Origin: Aspergillus flavus
Taxonomy: Eukaryota; Ascomycota; Eurotiomycetes; Eurotiales; Aspergillaceae
Reading direction: 5' to 3'
NCBI RefSeq assembly: GCF_009017415.1
Contig: NC_092405.1
Span: 2,108,001-2,172,000 of the forward strand
DNA length: 64,000 nucleotides
Below, in pieces: positions 10,430 through 20,414 of the stretch. The position numbers and the translations under genes were made by a program. Position 1 is the stretch's first letter, and each line of letters starts with the position of its first letter. The notes under the pieces were generated by a model. The model was not told the DNA's origin. It made no database searches and was given only the letters and a program-made list of their open reading frames with translations.

Positions 10430-11302
10430 ATGACGAACCAAGAAAGTCCGGACCAGGAGAACACAGTCACCATCCTCCTACTAGGAGACCCAGGATGCGG
10501 TAAAACGACATTCTTATCGTAAGTCTATACCGGAAAGCAGCTGAGAATCCAAGACCCTTATCGGATCTTCCAAGACGTCCCTTACTGCCGGAACTTTCTA
10601 TGCCTGCATTCTATCTTTTAGCGGAATACTGATCTATCGACCCAGAGCATTGAAACAAGGGCGCAGTAGGCTTAATGGAAATGACTCGCATAGTCAAGCT
10701 GAGCCTTTACGGGACAGTGACCAGCCCTTCCTTTATGATATCCGTTTCTCAAAGAAGTCATTTAGCCTCGAGTTATATGATACTGCATGTCCTAATCAGC
10801 ACTGGTCCACATTGAAGCCGGACGTGGTTCTTCTGGCTTTTGATATATCCAACAGAGATACTTTGACCAATCTCAAAACAGTGAGTTTACATATTTATCG
10901 AATCTTCTCTATGTCAATCATAATTACTGATCTTCTTAGTGGCGACACGATATTATCCGGTACTTCCAACATGGTCAGGGGGAACGGATCCCCGTTATGA
11001 TGGTAGGCTTGAAAAGAGATTTGAGGGTAGAAGGCGAAGGTATCATCTACCCGCAAGAAGTAAGTACATCAACCTGAAAAACCTCCTTATGAGCCATGTT
11101 TGCCGTGCCTTAGTGTATATGCGAAAACTAACCCGAGCAGACATATCGAATCGCACAAGAGCTCCGGTGTGACCGTTACGCAGAGTGTTCTGCTGTTACG
11201 GGAGAACTTTTGGCAGAAACGTTCGAAGATTTAGCGAGGCTTGCAGGCATGACAACCACGGATCGTGGGGGGCAGACGCAGGGTGGCTGTGTAGTCAGTT
11301 GA
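10430..11302 (+). CDS. Atypical Rho-like small GTPase with CAAX box
   Basis: Exons 10430-10518, 10646-10880, 10940-11059 and 11141-11302 keep frame across three GT-AG introns and give 201 residues. The P-loop is LLGDPGCGKTTFLS (residues 17-30). The G3 block reads SLELYDTACPNQHW where Rho proteins have DTAGQE, so the switch II Gly and Gln are missing. No switch I Thr block of the VFENY type is visible. Downstream, DVVLLAFDISNRDTL, VMMVGLKRDLRVE (G4) and ECSAVTGE (G5) are Rho-like. It ends CVVS, a classical CAAX prenylation signal, preceded by several Gly. It probably binds guanine nucleotide and a membrane but is unlikely to hydrolyse GTP normally; this is inferred from the missing residues. 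It is divergent from deg1 and convergent with rps0. Its cellular role is not known to me. Confidence 0.82.
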
Positions 11303-12070
11303 CAGGGGAGCGAATATATGTAGAGTGTTGCGATACCCTTTTTACGATAATATATATCTATTCTAGTTGATCTACCAAAAGTAGGAAGTTAATTTACTTT
11401 ATTATGCAAACATGGAGACGAAAAAGGAAATTTATGATATGTGCCTGATGCCTATCCATGCCTCCTAATACGAGTCTACGTGTCGATCTACGTTCAGTGC
11501 CTTATCCGGGGTTACTCGGAATACTGCTGATACACGATAGAACATGCATATGGTAGCTAGTATCACGTTTCATTTACGACTAAAATCAACATGCAGGGAG
11601 AAACCAAGGTAACGGCTAAGTCCACCTTGTGGAAATTGACAGCACAGGGCTTTCCCCCAGAAGCTCACCGAGATAATAGAACAACTGGATATCTTTCCCT
11701 CGTAAGCGCCAGTCAATTTTTGACAATGCTATTCCTCCCCGATGCACCATGGACAAGACGTGATAACGGACTGTAAAAAACGAGACTTCGCTGTAGCATA
11801 CCAAGGGAAGTAGAAAAGTTGTAGGGTTCCCGATCAGAAACTTCGATCACTTTTTCTCCTTTTTTTCTTCTTGCTTTTGAAATAGGAGTTTTCAAACAGA
11901 GACTAGGATAGACATGTCAAGAGAAGTTTTCTTTGCGGGAGATGCTGTCGGTTACTCGTCAGATCATGGGTGAAGAGAAAATATAAAACGTCAGTCCTCC
12001 TCAGCGCCAATTTTCGCAGAAAAAACTCATGCCCCTCGTAACAGCTGTCCATTGTCGCTATTCATTTTAT
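11303..12070. other. 3' regions of convergent Rho-like and rps0 genes
   Basis: This 768-bp gap has only short frames on both strands and is AT-rich at 11330-11430. It is presumed to hold the two 3' UTRs; nothing else recognised. Confidence 0.45.
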
Positions 12071-13038
12071 TTACCACTTGCCCTCAGCAGGCTGGGTCTC
12101 AGCCCAGCTCTCACCAGCAGCGGCAGGAGCGGAGCTGGCGGCCCAGTCGGCACCATCAGCCTCCCAGCTGGTAGGACCAGCAGCGCTAGCAGCAGCGAAA
12201 GCAGTGCCAGGAACACCAGCACCAGCACCCTGGGTGTCCCAGTTCTCACCAGCGAAGCCAGACTCAATGGCACCGGCACCGACCTCCTCGGCAGTAGCAA
12301 CCTTGGACTCATCGGCGATCTCCTTGTTCTCCTCGGCCTCAGGGTCGCGGTAGAAGTAGAGGTCAGGAACGACATCCCACTCGGTCTCGCGGGTAGCGAG
12401 GGTACCGCGGAGACGGAGGACCTCACGGGCAAGCATCCACCAAACCAGACCGATGGAGTGACGACCCTTGTTGTTGGTGGGGATAGCAACGTCAACGAAG
12501 TCGGTGGGGGAGTCAGTGTCGCAAAGAGCGAGGACGGGGATGTTGACGTAGCTAGCCTCCTTGATGGCCTGAGAGTCGGTGCGAGGGTCGGTAACGATGA
12601 TGAGACGGGGCTCCTTGAAAGAGCGGGTGATGTAGTTGGTGAAGTTACCGGGGGTGAAACGGCCGGCGATGGCGGTGGCACCGGTGTGGGCAGCGAACTT
12701 CAGGACAGCACGCTGACCATAAGGACGAGCGGAGATCACACAGATATCGGCGGGATTCTCGACAGCCGCAATGATACGGGCAGCCAAAAGGATCTTCTCC
12801 CTGTAATTTGCGCGCATGTTAGTTTTTCCACGCAGCGAAACCCGCAAATTTTCCGCTGAGTCGCATACCAGGTCTTGCCAATGTTGATGACATTGACACC
12901 GTCAGGGCGAGTCTTCCAGAGGTAAGGCTCCATGTGCACCTGGAGGTTCTTGGAACCCAGGTGGCACTGAGCAGCGAGCAGCTGCTCAATGTCCTGCTGG
13001 GTGGGGTTGAAGATCGGGGGAAGCTGAGAGGGGGCCAT
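12071..13038 (-). CDS. rps0: 40S ribosomal protein S0 (uS2)
   Basis: Cytosolic small-subunit protein needed for 40S maturation and 20S pre-rRNA processing. Exon 1 is 12869-13038 and exon 2 is 12071-12800; the intron (GTATGC...ACAG) splits the Trp codon of GKTWEKILL, and the frame is kept. The product is 299 residues, slightly longer than yeast Rps0 (~252). It starts [20 protein letters not shown] and contains [20 protein letters not shown] and [20 protein letters not shown], all diagnostic. The C-terminal ~70 residues are Ala/Gly/Glu/Trp-rich ([12 protein letters not shown], ending EGKW), the usual low-complexity tail. Strong codon bias shows in the C/G-ending codons, in line with high expression. 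It diverges from the mitochondrial uS15m gene. Confidence 0.97.
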
Positions 13039-13383
13039 GGTGGGCGATTGATATTGCAATGAACAGCGAATTGAATATATCAATCGACTGGCGCTTGTCG
13101 CAGTGGTGATGACGGGAAAAAGACTGACGCGAAGGTGAACTTTAGCCCTCCGCGTTTGGATGATTTTCGTTTGTGAATTTTAGGGCTAGGGTACGAATAT
13201 TCGGAGCCTCAGGCCTCCACTTTGCCATCAAATCACGTGATTGTACCTTGCTGAATACGGGTTAGCTCCGTTTTCGGCCTTCGAGATTTCGGAGACTTCA
13301 CAGTCTTTGGACGTAAAGGTTGCCAGAGCTGGAGCTGTTGGTTGCCTTGCGAAGGTTGAATTTACCAAGCAGTTTCTACGGAT
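13039..13383. promoter_or_regulatory. Bidirectional promoter of rps0 and mitochondrial uS15m
   Basis: This 345-bp gap separates the starts of a cytosolic and a mitochondrial small-subunit protein gene. It contains a perfect 12-bp palindrome at 13231-13242 (AATCACGTGATT) centred on a CACGTG E-box. It also carries TTTAGGGCTAGGGT at 13179-13192, similar to the HomolE/TTAGGG-type boxes of fungal ribosomal protein genes. TTTAGCCCT at 13141-13149 inverts part of that site. The function is inferred from motif similarity and position. Confidence 0.55.
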
Positions 13384-14350
13384 ATGCCTCCACGATTCCT
13401 CTTCCAGCCTTCCTTCAAGGCCTTTACTGGTAAGCCTCAATCCTGGCCATTGTGTTGCGTGTTATTAACCGGCTGTGCTAGGGTCTTCGCATGTTCAGAG
13501 CCCGCTTGCTGCGCTTTCATTGAATGCTTCCAGGACATCTATCAGAGCGGGATCCGCCGAGACTAGGGAACGCCGAAGACATGATCCGTTTTTGATGGCA
13601 CAGTCACGTCAGCGCAAAGCCGCCAATCTGTCTCGTCAACAAGCTCTTGCCGAAGAACGCGAAAGCTCTCTCGGCGATCCTGTGGAGAGTGCACCCACTC
13701 CATTCATCCAAGAGCTCAAAACGGTCAAATCTGGGCCACAAGCCCCTTCAAGCTCAGATGCCAGACTCAACTACTTCGTCACTCCCGAGGGACTCCAGGA
13801 GGCCATGGAATATTCGAAAGCCTTGACATCTCCCCTCGAAAACCCAGACAGAGACACTGCAGACCCTCAACTTGAGAAGGAGGCATCCGAGAGACATCTT
13901 CAGGAACATCGCAATGCTCAGGAGGCAATCAGCCGTATCGTGAAGATCAGTAACGGAAACACGCAAGATCAGATGCGCCTACATATCCAGAACTGCATTG
14001 AAACGTTTGGACGGCACAATACCGACAAGACTTTGCCGCCGAAACCTGCAGCTGTATCGCATCAGTCCGCTACTGAACATCCCGAGAAAACCCCTCGAGT
14101 TGGCCAGGATACCGGTTCTCCGGAAGTTCAGGTTGCTATCCTCACTGCAAAGATTCTGAACTTGTCTAGACACTTGCAGACAACCAACAAAGATAAGCAT
14201 AACAAGAGAAACTTGAGACTCCTCGTGCATAAGCGACAGAAGTTGCTTCGGTACCTGCGCAGGAAGGAGCGGGGTGGTCCAAGATGGCAGCACTTGATCG
14301 AAACCTTGGGCCTGTCGGATGCTGCTTGGAAGGGTGAGATTAGCATGTAA
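13384..14350 (+). CDS. Mitochondrial small-subunit ribosomal protein uS15m (yeast Mrps28 type)
   Basis: Exons 13384-13429 and 13482-14350 (intron GTAAGC...CTAG) give 304 residues. The N-terminus MPPRFLFQPSFKAFTG is basic, hydrophobic and free of acidic residues, fitting a mitochondrial presequence. A long linker follows. The S15 domain is in the C-terminal ~90 residues: DTGSPEVQVAILTAKILNL, then RNLRLLVHKRQKLLRYLRR, which binds the central domain of small-subunit rRNA. Bacterial S15 is only about 89 residues, so around 200 residues are the lineage-specific N-terminal extension common in fungal mitoribosomal proteins. It shares its promoter region with rps0. Family assignment is secure; details of import and cleavage are inferred. 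Confidence 0.94.
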
Positions 14351-15276
14351 TGGCTCGGTAGCGTTTGTATTGTTATGTTTTCATTTGTTTCCCATCATAT
14401 TTTTAAGTCAATATTGGCGTGTAACTATATGGCATCCATACCTGCCCTGTGTGCTGCAAGAGCTCACTTGTTTGCCTGGTCTTTTTGATGTTTCTTATCT
14501 ACAGACTTACCGTGTACAAGTATTACAATTCTACATTTCAGAAAACTATTTAAAGCGATTAGGTGATATGTGTTACCATGCGCAAGCAATCTGGCATCCC
14601 ACTAGTTGTCCCTTGTACTTGCATAAGTAAAATTAATCTATGGAAAAACAAAGCATGCTGTATCTCACTTCAGTAATATATACCAGCACTTTGTATTCTA
14701 TTAGGACCACTATGAGAATAATATTTTGACCCAAAATGATATCAAAATTTAGCCGATTTTTTCCAAGATGCCGAAAGACAAGAAATAGAAAGAACAAAGT
14801 TGAAGTCATTCAGAGTAAAATTGGCCGGGTGTAGACTTCATTGGGTGGACAACTGACCGCCTCATGATTTTGCCAGGCCGTGGTCCCGACTTTGAAAATC
14901 ATTGCGAAAGTTCTCTGGTATCCCAGTAACACCGCGTCGTTTATGCTTCGGATTTGTTGAACCAGGTAAGTGAATGTCAATTTTCTGACTTGGAAGGGCG
15001 CGTCATAGAAACACAACAGAGGAGTGTAAACAGAAGCCCCCTCTCTCCACACCTCTCTATTTCTCACATTTCCCTACATTACTATCCATCCAACTAATTC
15101 CACAGCACACACGCTGAAGCCCATACTGTATCAAGCTTTTATCTCTTCATCTGTGAACCTCTGTTGTTCTTGAAGAGGGAGCTCCTCTATTAGGTAGATC
15201 ACTTAGTGAACCTTTTCTTCTGCCGCTCTGAGCTTCGACTAAGCCAACAGTCGCCCTCAGTCGGCAATCCGTTAAA
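14351..15276. other. Intergenic region downstream of uS15m
   Basis: This 926-bp gap is AT-rich at 14500-14800 and pyrimidine-rich towards 15050-15200, as in fungal 5' leaders. No gene is supported. Confidence 0.4.
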
Positions 15277-18200
15277 ATGCGAACTCGATCGCAGCAAGCA
15301 TCGCCTGGCGGCTTTCTATCCCTCGATGACAGCGCTCCACGTCGGACAAGGTCTACAAGGAACACCTCGCAACCTAACGCGCAATCTTCATCCTCTACAC
15401 AAACCACAACTCAACCCAAAGGCCAAGGCACGACTAAAAGGACTACCACAAGCAGAGTCGCAAAGACACAGACGCGAAAAGCCCCTCAGCGAGCGACGAG
15501 AAAGTCAACTCGCAAGACGGAGAATCAAATGGCGGATGGTAGCCCACATGAATCCCATAAAAATGGAGAACGCGCCCAGACCGCGCCCTTGGACGACAAA
15601 GAAAACCTCACAAATGAGTCCCAGGACCCAGATTCTGTTACACTGGCAGATAGTACAGTTCTTTCAGAGCCAAAAAGCTCTTCCCTTACGCGTGAGTACC
15701 CTATGGATGCAGAATACATACAACCCCCCAAAACCCCACCCCCCGCTCGGTCAGCGCTTCCCTGATAAACCGCCAAACACCGTCGATCCCAAATAGTATC
15801 AATGTCAGATGGACAATATCAGCGACATAGGGTCGCCCCTATCTGAGCGGTCGAGGACACCGTTTTTCGATGGTGGTGGCATATCGCTCTCCGGTCTTCC
15901 CTTCGAGGAAGCCCTCGTCGCGAGGATAGGGGAGCCCTTGGTGCTGGGAGTGGAACCTAGCATCTCTGAGCCAGCTGTGGTGGAGCCAACCGCAGCAGAA
16001 TGCAGAGAGTCAGCTGTATTAGCCCTTGCAGCCTTTACTGCAGATGACTTCAGTGAGATGTCGGGGACTGACTCCACCTCCACTTTTGCTGCGGACTCCG
16101 AAGGAAGAATGGTAGTTCAGCGGGTTGGCTATTGCTGAATCTGTCCCTTGCTCTTCTGCGGCCGTTCTTCAACGCTGTCGCCCGCCTTGCCAATATGGCT
16201 ACTCGAAACACAGTTGCCTGTTGGAGAGATTCCCAGATTAGGTGGTTTCTTCCAGACCGCCGCCAACTCCGAGGCAACTGTTATTTCGGGTGCCTCTGTT
16301 GATACCCCTACGTTGGCCTCGATCTTTTCCGAGATTGTGCCATGTCCGCCAACGGACATCTTTAAGCCTCCGGAGCGGGTATAGCAGAGACCTCACACAC
16401 TGTTGATTCGATCTCTATCTACGACGAACCTTACAGCGTGGGAGGTCCGTTGGTATCTGTAGCGTTGGCGGAGGTGCCTGAATTGATACCAGGTCTTCTA
16501 CTCCACCCAGCTGAGGCAGAGCCCGCAGAGCCATCTTTCACTCAGTCGACTCCGTCGACTCGTACCGCGGGTCTCTTACCTACATGGTCCCTGGCAATAT
16601 TCTTCCCGGTTCCTGAGGAGCTCGAACCAACCCGGGAATTGCGGTTGATTGCCGGGTCATGTTGCTCAAGTGATGGGGTCCAAAAAAATGCCATCGGTGG
16701 CCCTTTTATTCTCCTTCGCACCTTCACGGTCGTATCAAGAAAGCGTTGACCGGCCCTACGAAGAACCCAGGCTGACCGACACAGTTAATAGGAAAAGGGC
16801 CCACGAAGACACCAGCAACGAAGATCGGACAGCCCCCGTGACTCCCGCGGCAAACAAGCGCCGGAATTTGGGGCCGCCAGGGAGTACCCCCTTTGCCAAC
16901 CGGCGTACCCCCCTTTCGCGCCGGATTCAGACCAGGGCGGCCCCCTTCTCCGCAAGGCTTGCTCGTCGAGAAGCCGAAAAACACGGCCGGATTGAATCGA
17001 CACTTTTCCGCCTTCCCGACTATCTCCGTCAGCTAGAGGCCGACCGCCAGAAGGCAGACAGAGCCCCTTCAAGTCCCGGCCCACAGCTTCCACAAACAAC
17101 ATTTGACTTTACGATGGAACCGAACTTACCTACTAATCAAAACCCAGCAGAGGAATCTTCTGCACCTCAAGAACCATCGACACCAGGGAGAAGCACACCA
17201 GAAACTCCTCAGCGTGGATGGAATCTACGTGGACTGCTCAGCTCTGTACCTCGTTCCTTCTCCCGGTTATTACCATTTGGCCGGCCTTCTGAAAGCTCGG
17301 AAGATCAATGTAAGTTCTCGTGAGTTCCCCCCATCTTACTCGCTAACCAATTATAGCGACAATCGAACCATCGTCAGAACGTATCACTCGCACAAGGTCT
17401 CTTGACCCTGAATCAGCTGGTCCCCAGACTGAAGGACGATCTCGTTGGCGTTTAAGTGAGGGGCCTTCGCAACCTCCGAAGAAACGTGCCCGTAACTTAT
17501 CTTACTCGCTTTTCCCGGCTCCTATCGACAGATCTCTTTACCTTGGTGACATTCCTAAGCCTTCTACAGCGCCTACAGAGGCGGCTGCCCCGGATTCGCA
17601 TCGCACTGAACAGGTGCAGGCGCAGAAGCCTGGGCCTGTAGCATCAGATGACCAAGCTGAACGACGCCAGACGTCTCAAGCGATTAGTGATGCGGAACAA
17701 AGGAAGCGCAAGCGGTCTCCATCGCCCGATGTGATTCCCAACCCAGCCGGATCTAGCTATGGATTGGACCTGGATTATTTCTGTTATAGCTCTGAAAGTG
17801 AAGATGAGGCGGCAGAAACTCCATCTAAGCAGAGCGAACGCAAGAAAGCCGATAGTCTAGCAAAGTCTGTGGCCCGCAGTGCCCTCCGTACGGAGAGACA
17901 GTCATCCAAAAAGGTGCGCTTTGATGCAAGCCCAGAGGACACACCTTCTAAGCTTCGCTCGCGTGCTCGCTCGACTGATCCCTATCGCGGAACACACTTC
18001 GTCGGGATGGGTAGTGATTCACCAACACCACCTGCTCGCACTGAGCAGCCTTCTCAGCGACATGCGGGATTCGTCCCCAATACACAGGGTACTTTCCAGC
18101 TAGACTATGACGCAGTCTCAGATGAATTCGAGACTAGTAGCCTGTCCTCGTCAACAGATGTTACCGCCCCTAGCCCCTCCCAAGCCGCACGGGAAGAAGA

Positions 18201-18711
18201 TGGGCGTGCTTCTACACAACCCGAAGGCCATGATGCTCAATCTCCTGCATCTCGCCATACCTCTCGGGCTCAGCCATCAACACCAGGTAAGGTAGACGAG
18301 GAAGCCCTTGCAAGAGTGCGGTCCCAAGCGGAGAAATACAAGCCGAAGACTCCTAGTGGTCTGCGTACTACAAGCCGATACGCTAGTCCATTGACTGCCA
18401 CGCCCGATACCGTTGCCTCCAAGCAAACAACTAAGAAATCCGACTTAAATCCGCAGCCTGGTAAGGCTGACGAACCCGGAAACTTCGGTGATGATGAATT
18501 CGCCCGTGATGCGGAATGGCTTTATCAGAATTGTCCTTCCGGAGACCTCAGCCAACTTAAGTGGCCGGCTCGTCAAAGCTATGAAGAGAGCCTTGGTGTC
18601 AGCTCTACCTCTATGAAACTCCTTGCTACGATTTGGGACGACTCCGAGATTGAACCAGCGTACCTTGCTTTTCGCCAGAGTTTTGAGGAATTCAAAAAGA
18701 CATTGAAATAA
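15277..18711 (+). CDS. Long disordered nuclear-type protein of unknown function; central exons unresolved
   Basis: Exon 1 (15277-15691) starts MRTRSQQASPGGFLSLD and is rich in Ser, Thr, Arg and Lys. A strong donor at 15692 (GTGAGT) pairs in phase with an acceptor at 15830 and continues RSPLSERSRTPFFDGGG. From about 16111 to 16740 the open frame is broken by stops at 16136 and 16382 and shifts; short introns (for example 16112-16213, 16379-16436 and 16670-16739) or true frameshifts could explain this. From about 16740 one frame runs to 17309, then a clear 47-nt intron (17310-17356) leads to 17357-18711. The downstream part has basic nuclear-signal-like clusters (NKRRNLG, KKRARN, RKRKRSPSPD), an amphipathic-looking stretch LRGLLSSVPRSFSRLLPFG and the acidic block YSSESEDEAAE. 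The C-terminus (FARDAEWLYQNCPSGDLSQL) is more ordered. I do not recognise the family. Confidence 0.6.
17310..17356 (+). other. Short intron in the unresolved nuclear-type gene
   Basis: This 47-nt intron has a GTAAGT donor, a GCTAACC branch site and a TATAG acceptor. Splicing joins the T of the split codon to CG and keeps the frame, so it anchors the downstream model. Confidence 0.85.
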
Positions 18712-19569
18712 AGTCTTGACTATATTGATTGAAACGATATCTGCTCCCCCTCTCCCCTTTTTATGCTGTTTATGTTTGAGTGGTTTTCCTTCGACCTTCT
18801 TTACCTATCTCATTCGCCACATCCCTCGTCCGAGGGATTAAGATGGGACCAAAGGCGATTTATTGATAACTTTTATAGCTGGAGTTTGGGTATACATATT
18901 TGTTGTATCAACGTCGCTAGCTGCGGCCTCTTTCAGCCTGTTGGATGGAGTTGTAGGCCCTCTAGTTGATGGCTTTCTGTCTTTAGGATCACTTTTGATG
19001 ATACTGTTTTCTATGGTTTACTGGAGTTTTGTTAAATCATCTGTATCTGGAGCTATGCATGAGCACCGAGTTGTGTTGAGTCTCGCATTCAGGCGTCTCT
19101 CTTTTTATTTTGGCAAATGGGCATTGGTTGTATTCACAATACACTTGCATATTTTTTTTTAGAAACCTCTCAGTTATCCAGTCTGTTTCTTCTTTAAGGC
19201 TGCTACATCCCTGGCCAAGATCATTGCGCTTGGATACAACCACAGCTTGCCACTTGTCTTTATGTCTAGGGTAATCTTATAATGAGAGCGCCTCCAAATG
19301 TCTCACCGCGGACGCTGACACTCAAGCTGAGCCTCTGTTGCCTCTCAAGGCATATCCCTCTACGCCATCATGCAACAGTTACGCCCTTGTCTCACAATAG
19401 TGAGCCCAGATCGACCCTCAAAGTCAGGCTGATAGAGAGCAGCCCTCCCGGAGGATAACATAAAACCACCTCCCCCCAAAGCGACATCCTATCTTCTCCA
19501 TCTCACCCAACCTCGAAGGCATTCCCTATGCGCCTCCTTCAAACGAGCCACCTTAAAATCAATAAAAAA
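18712..19569. other. Intergenic region
   Basis: This 858-bp gap follows the disordered-protein gene. It is T-rich from 18740 to 19160 (probable 3' UTR). I find no supported gene in it. Confidence 0.4.
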
Positions 19570-20115
19570 ATGTGTTACTACCAACCGAATCAACCGCACT
19601 GCACCTGCGACTTCCTCCAACTAATCCAACCATGCATCAAAGCACAATACTACCCTTCACCAAACAACAACCCACAGCCCATCATCGTCGCCTGCTGTAA
19701 CCGATTCATTCTAACTGATGTTGCCCCGCGGTACTGCCAACTGTGCAGTAGCCGCCTGCCACGACTTGGGCAGACGAGTCAGGCAGAACATCGAGACATG
19801 TCTCATTTGGAGATAGGAAATGGGCTCCCGGGCGTGTGCAACACAACTGTCACTGTTTTACCGCCCCTTTCTTCGTTTGCAACTGCTCCCTCTTCTTTTC
19901 GCATGCCTGGGCCTCTCGAGGGGTTTCAGCGATCGGATCAGATCATGTCTGGTGAGAATTCGGCCGTGCGTGATCGTGTACTATCTTCTGGTCTTCCGTC
20001 GTTGTTGCCTGCGCCGTCGAGGAGTATGCTCGATGTGGGGCCGTCGCAGGTGGTTAGAATGCAGGAAGCGAGCACTAAGCGGCATCTGAATGAGGAGATA
20101 AGACAGGATAAGTGA
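19570..20115 (+). CDS. Small Cys-rich hypothetical protein
   Basis: A single frame of 181 residues starts at the ATG MCYYQPNQPHCTCDFLQLIQ. Its first ~65 residues carry many Cys (CTC, ACC, CQLC) spaced like a metal-binding or disulphide module; no signal peptide is seen. The rest is Ser/Pro/Arg-rich and looks disordered. I do not recognise the family. The in-frame Cys/His pattern and uninterrupted length support a real gene. The lack of any homologue I can name and the position between two larger genes leave doubt. A 5' exon could exist upstream. Confidence 0.5.
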   Translation: MCYYQPNQPHCTCDFLQLIQPCIKAQYYPSPNNNPQPIIVACCNRFILTDVAPRYCQLCSSRLPRLGQTSQAEHRDMSHLEIGNGLPGVCNTTVTVLPPLSSFATAPSSFRMPGPLEGFQRSDQIMSGENSAVRDRVLSSGLPSLLPAPSRSMLDVGPSQVVRMQEASTKRHLNEEIRQDK

Positions 20116-20414
20116 ATGGTGTGAGGTTCAGAGTGGGTTGCAGATCAGGGTTATTGAGGGCATGTGCACAGTTGAGTTGAGCTTGGAGGGTAGCCACAAG
20201 CGAATGATAGGATGATAAAATGATACATGGGGTGAGGGTCCAGATGTGATGGACATTGAACTGAGTCCATGATGGAAAGAATGCTCTATATGTTCAAGAA
20301 TGTAAGGTTACTATACATGTAGGTAGGTCATTCCATCCGATCACGCGCTATGAGATATAGATTCAAGTGTCATACATATCCAAAGCAAGCAAAGAGGTAT
20401 CTCTGTAACTTTTC

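Noticed and set aside
12029..12859. 276-codon plus-strand frame and a 204-codon second minus-strand frame over rps0
   Set aside because: Both are shadows of the highly codon-biased rps0 gene, whose own frame is unambiguous.
15805..16083. Minus-strand frame of Ser/Ala-rich composition opposite the unresolved gene
   Set aside because: The plus strand carries better-supported splice sites and matching flanking exons; the antisense frame has no continuation on either side.
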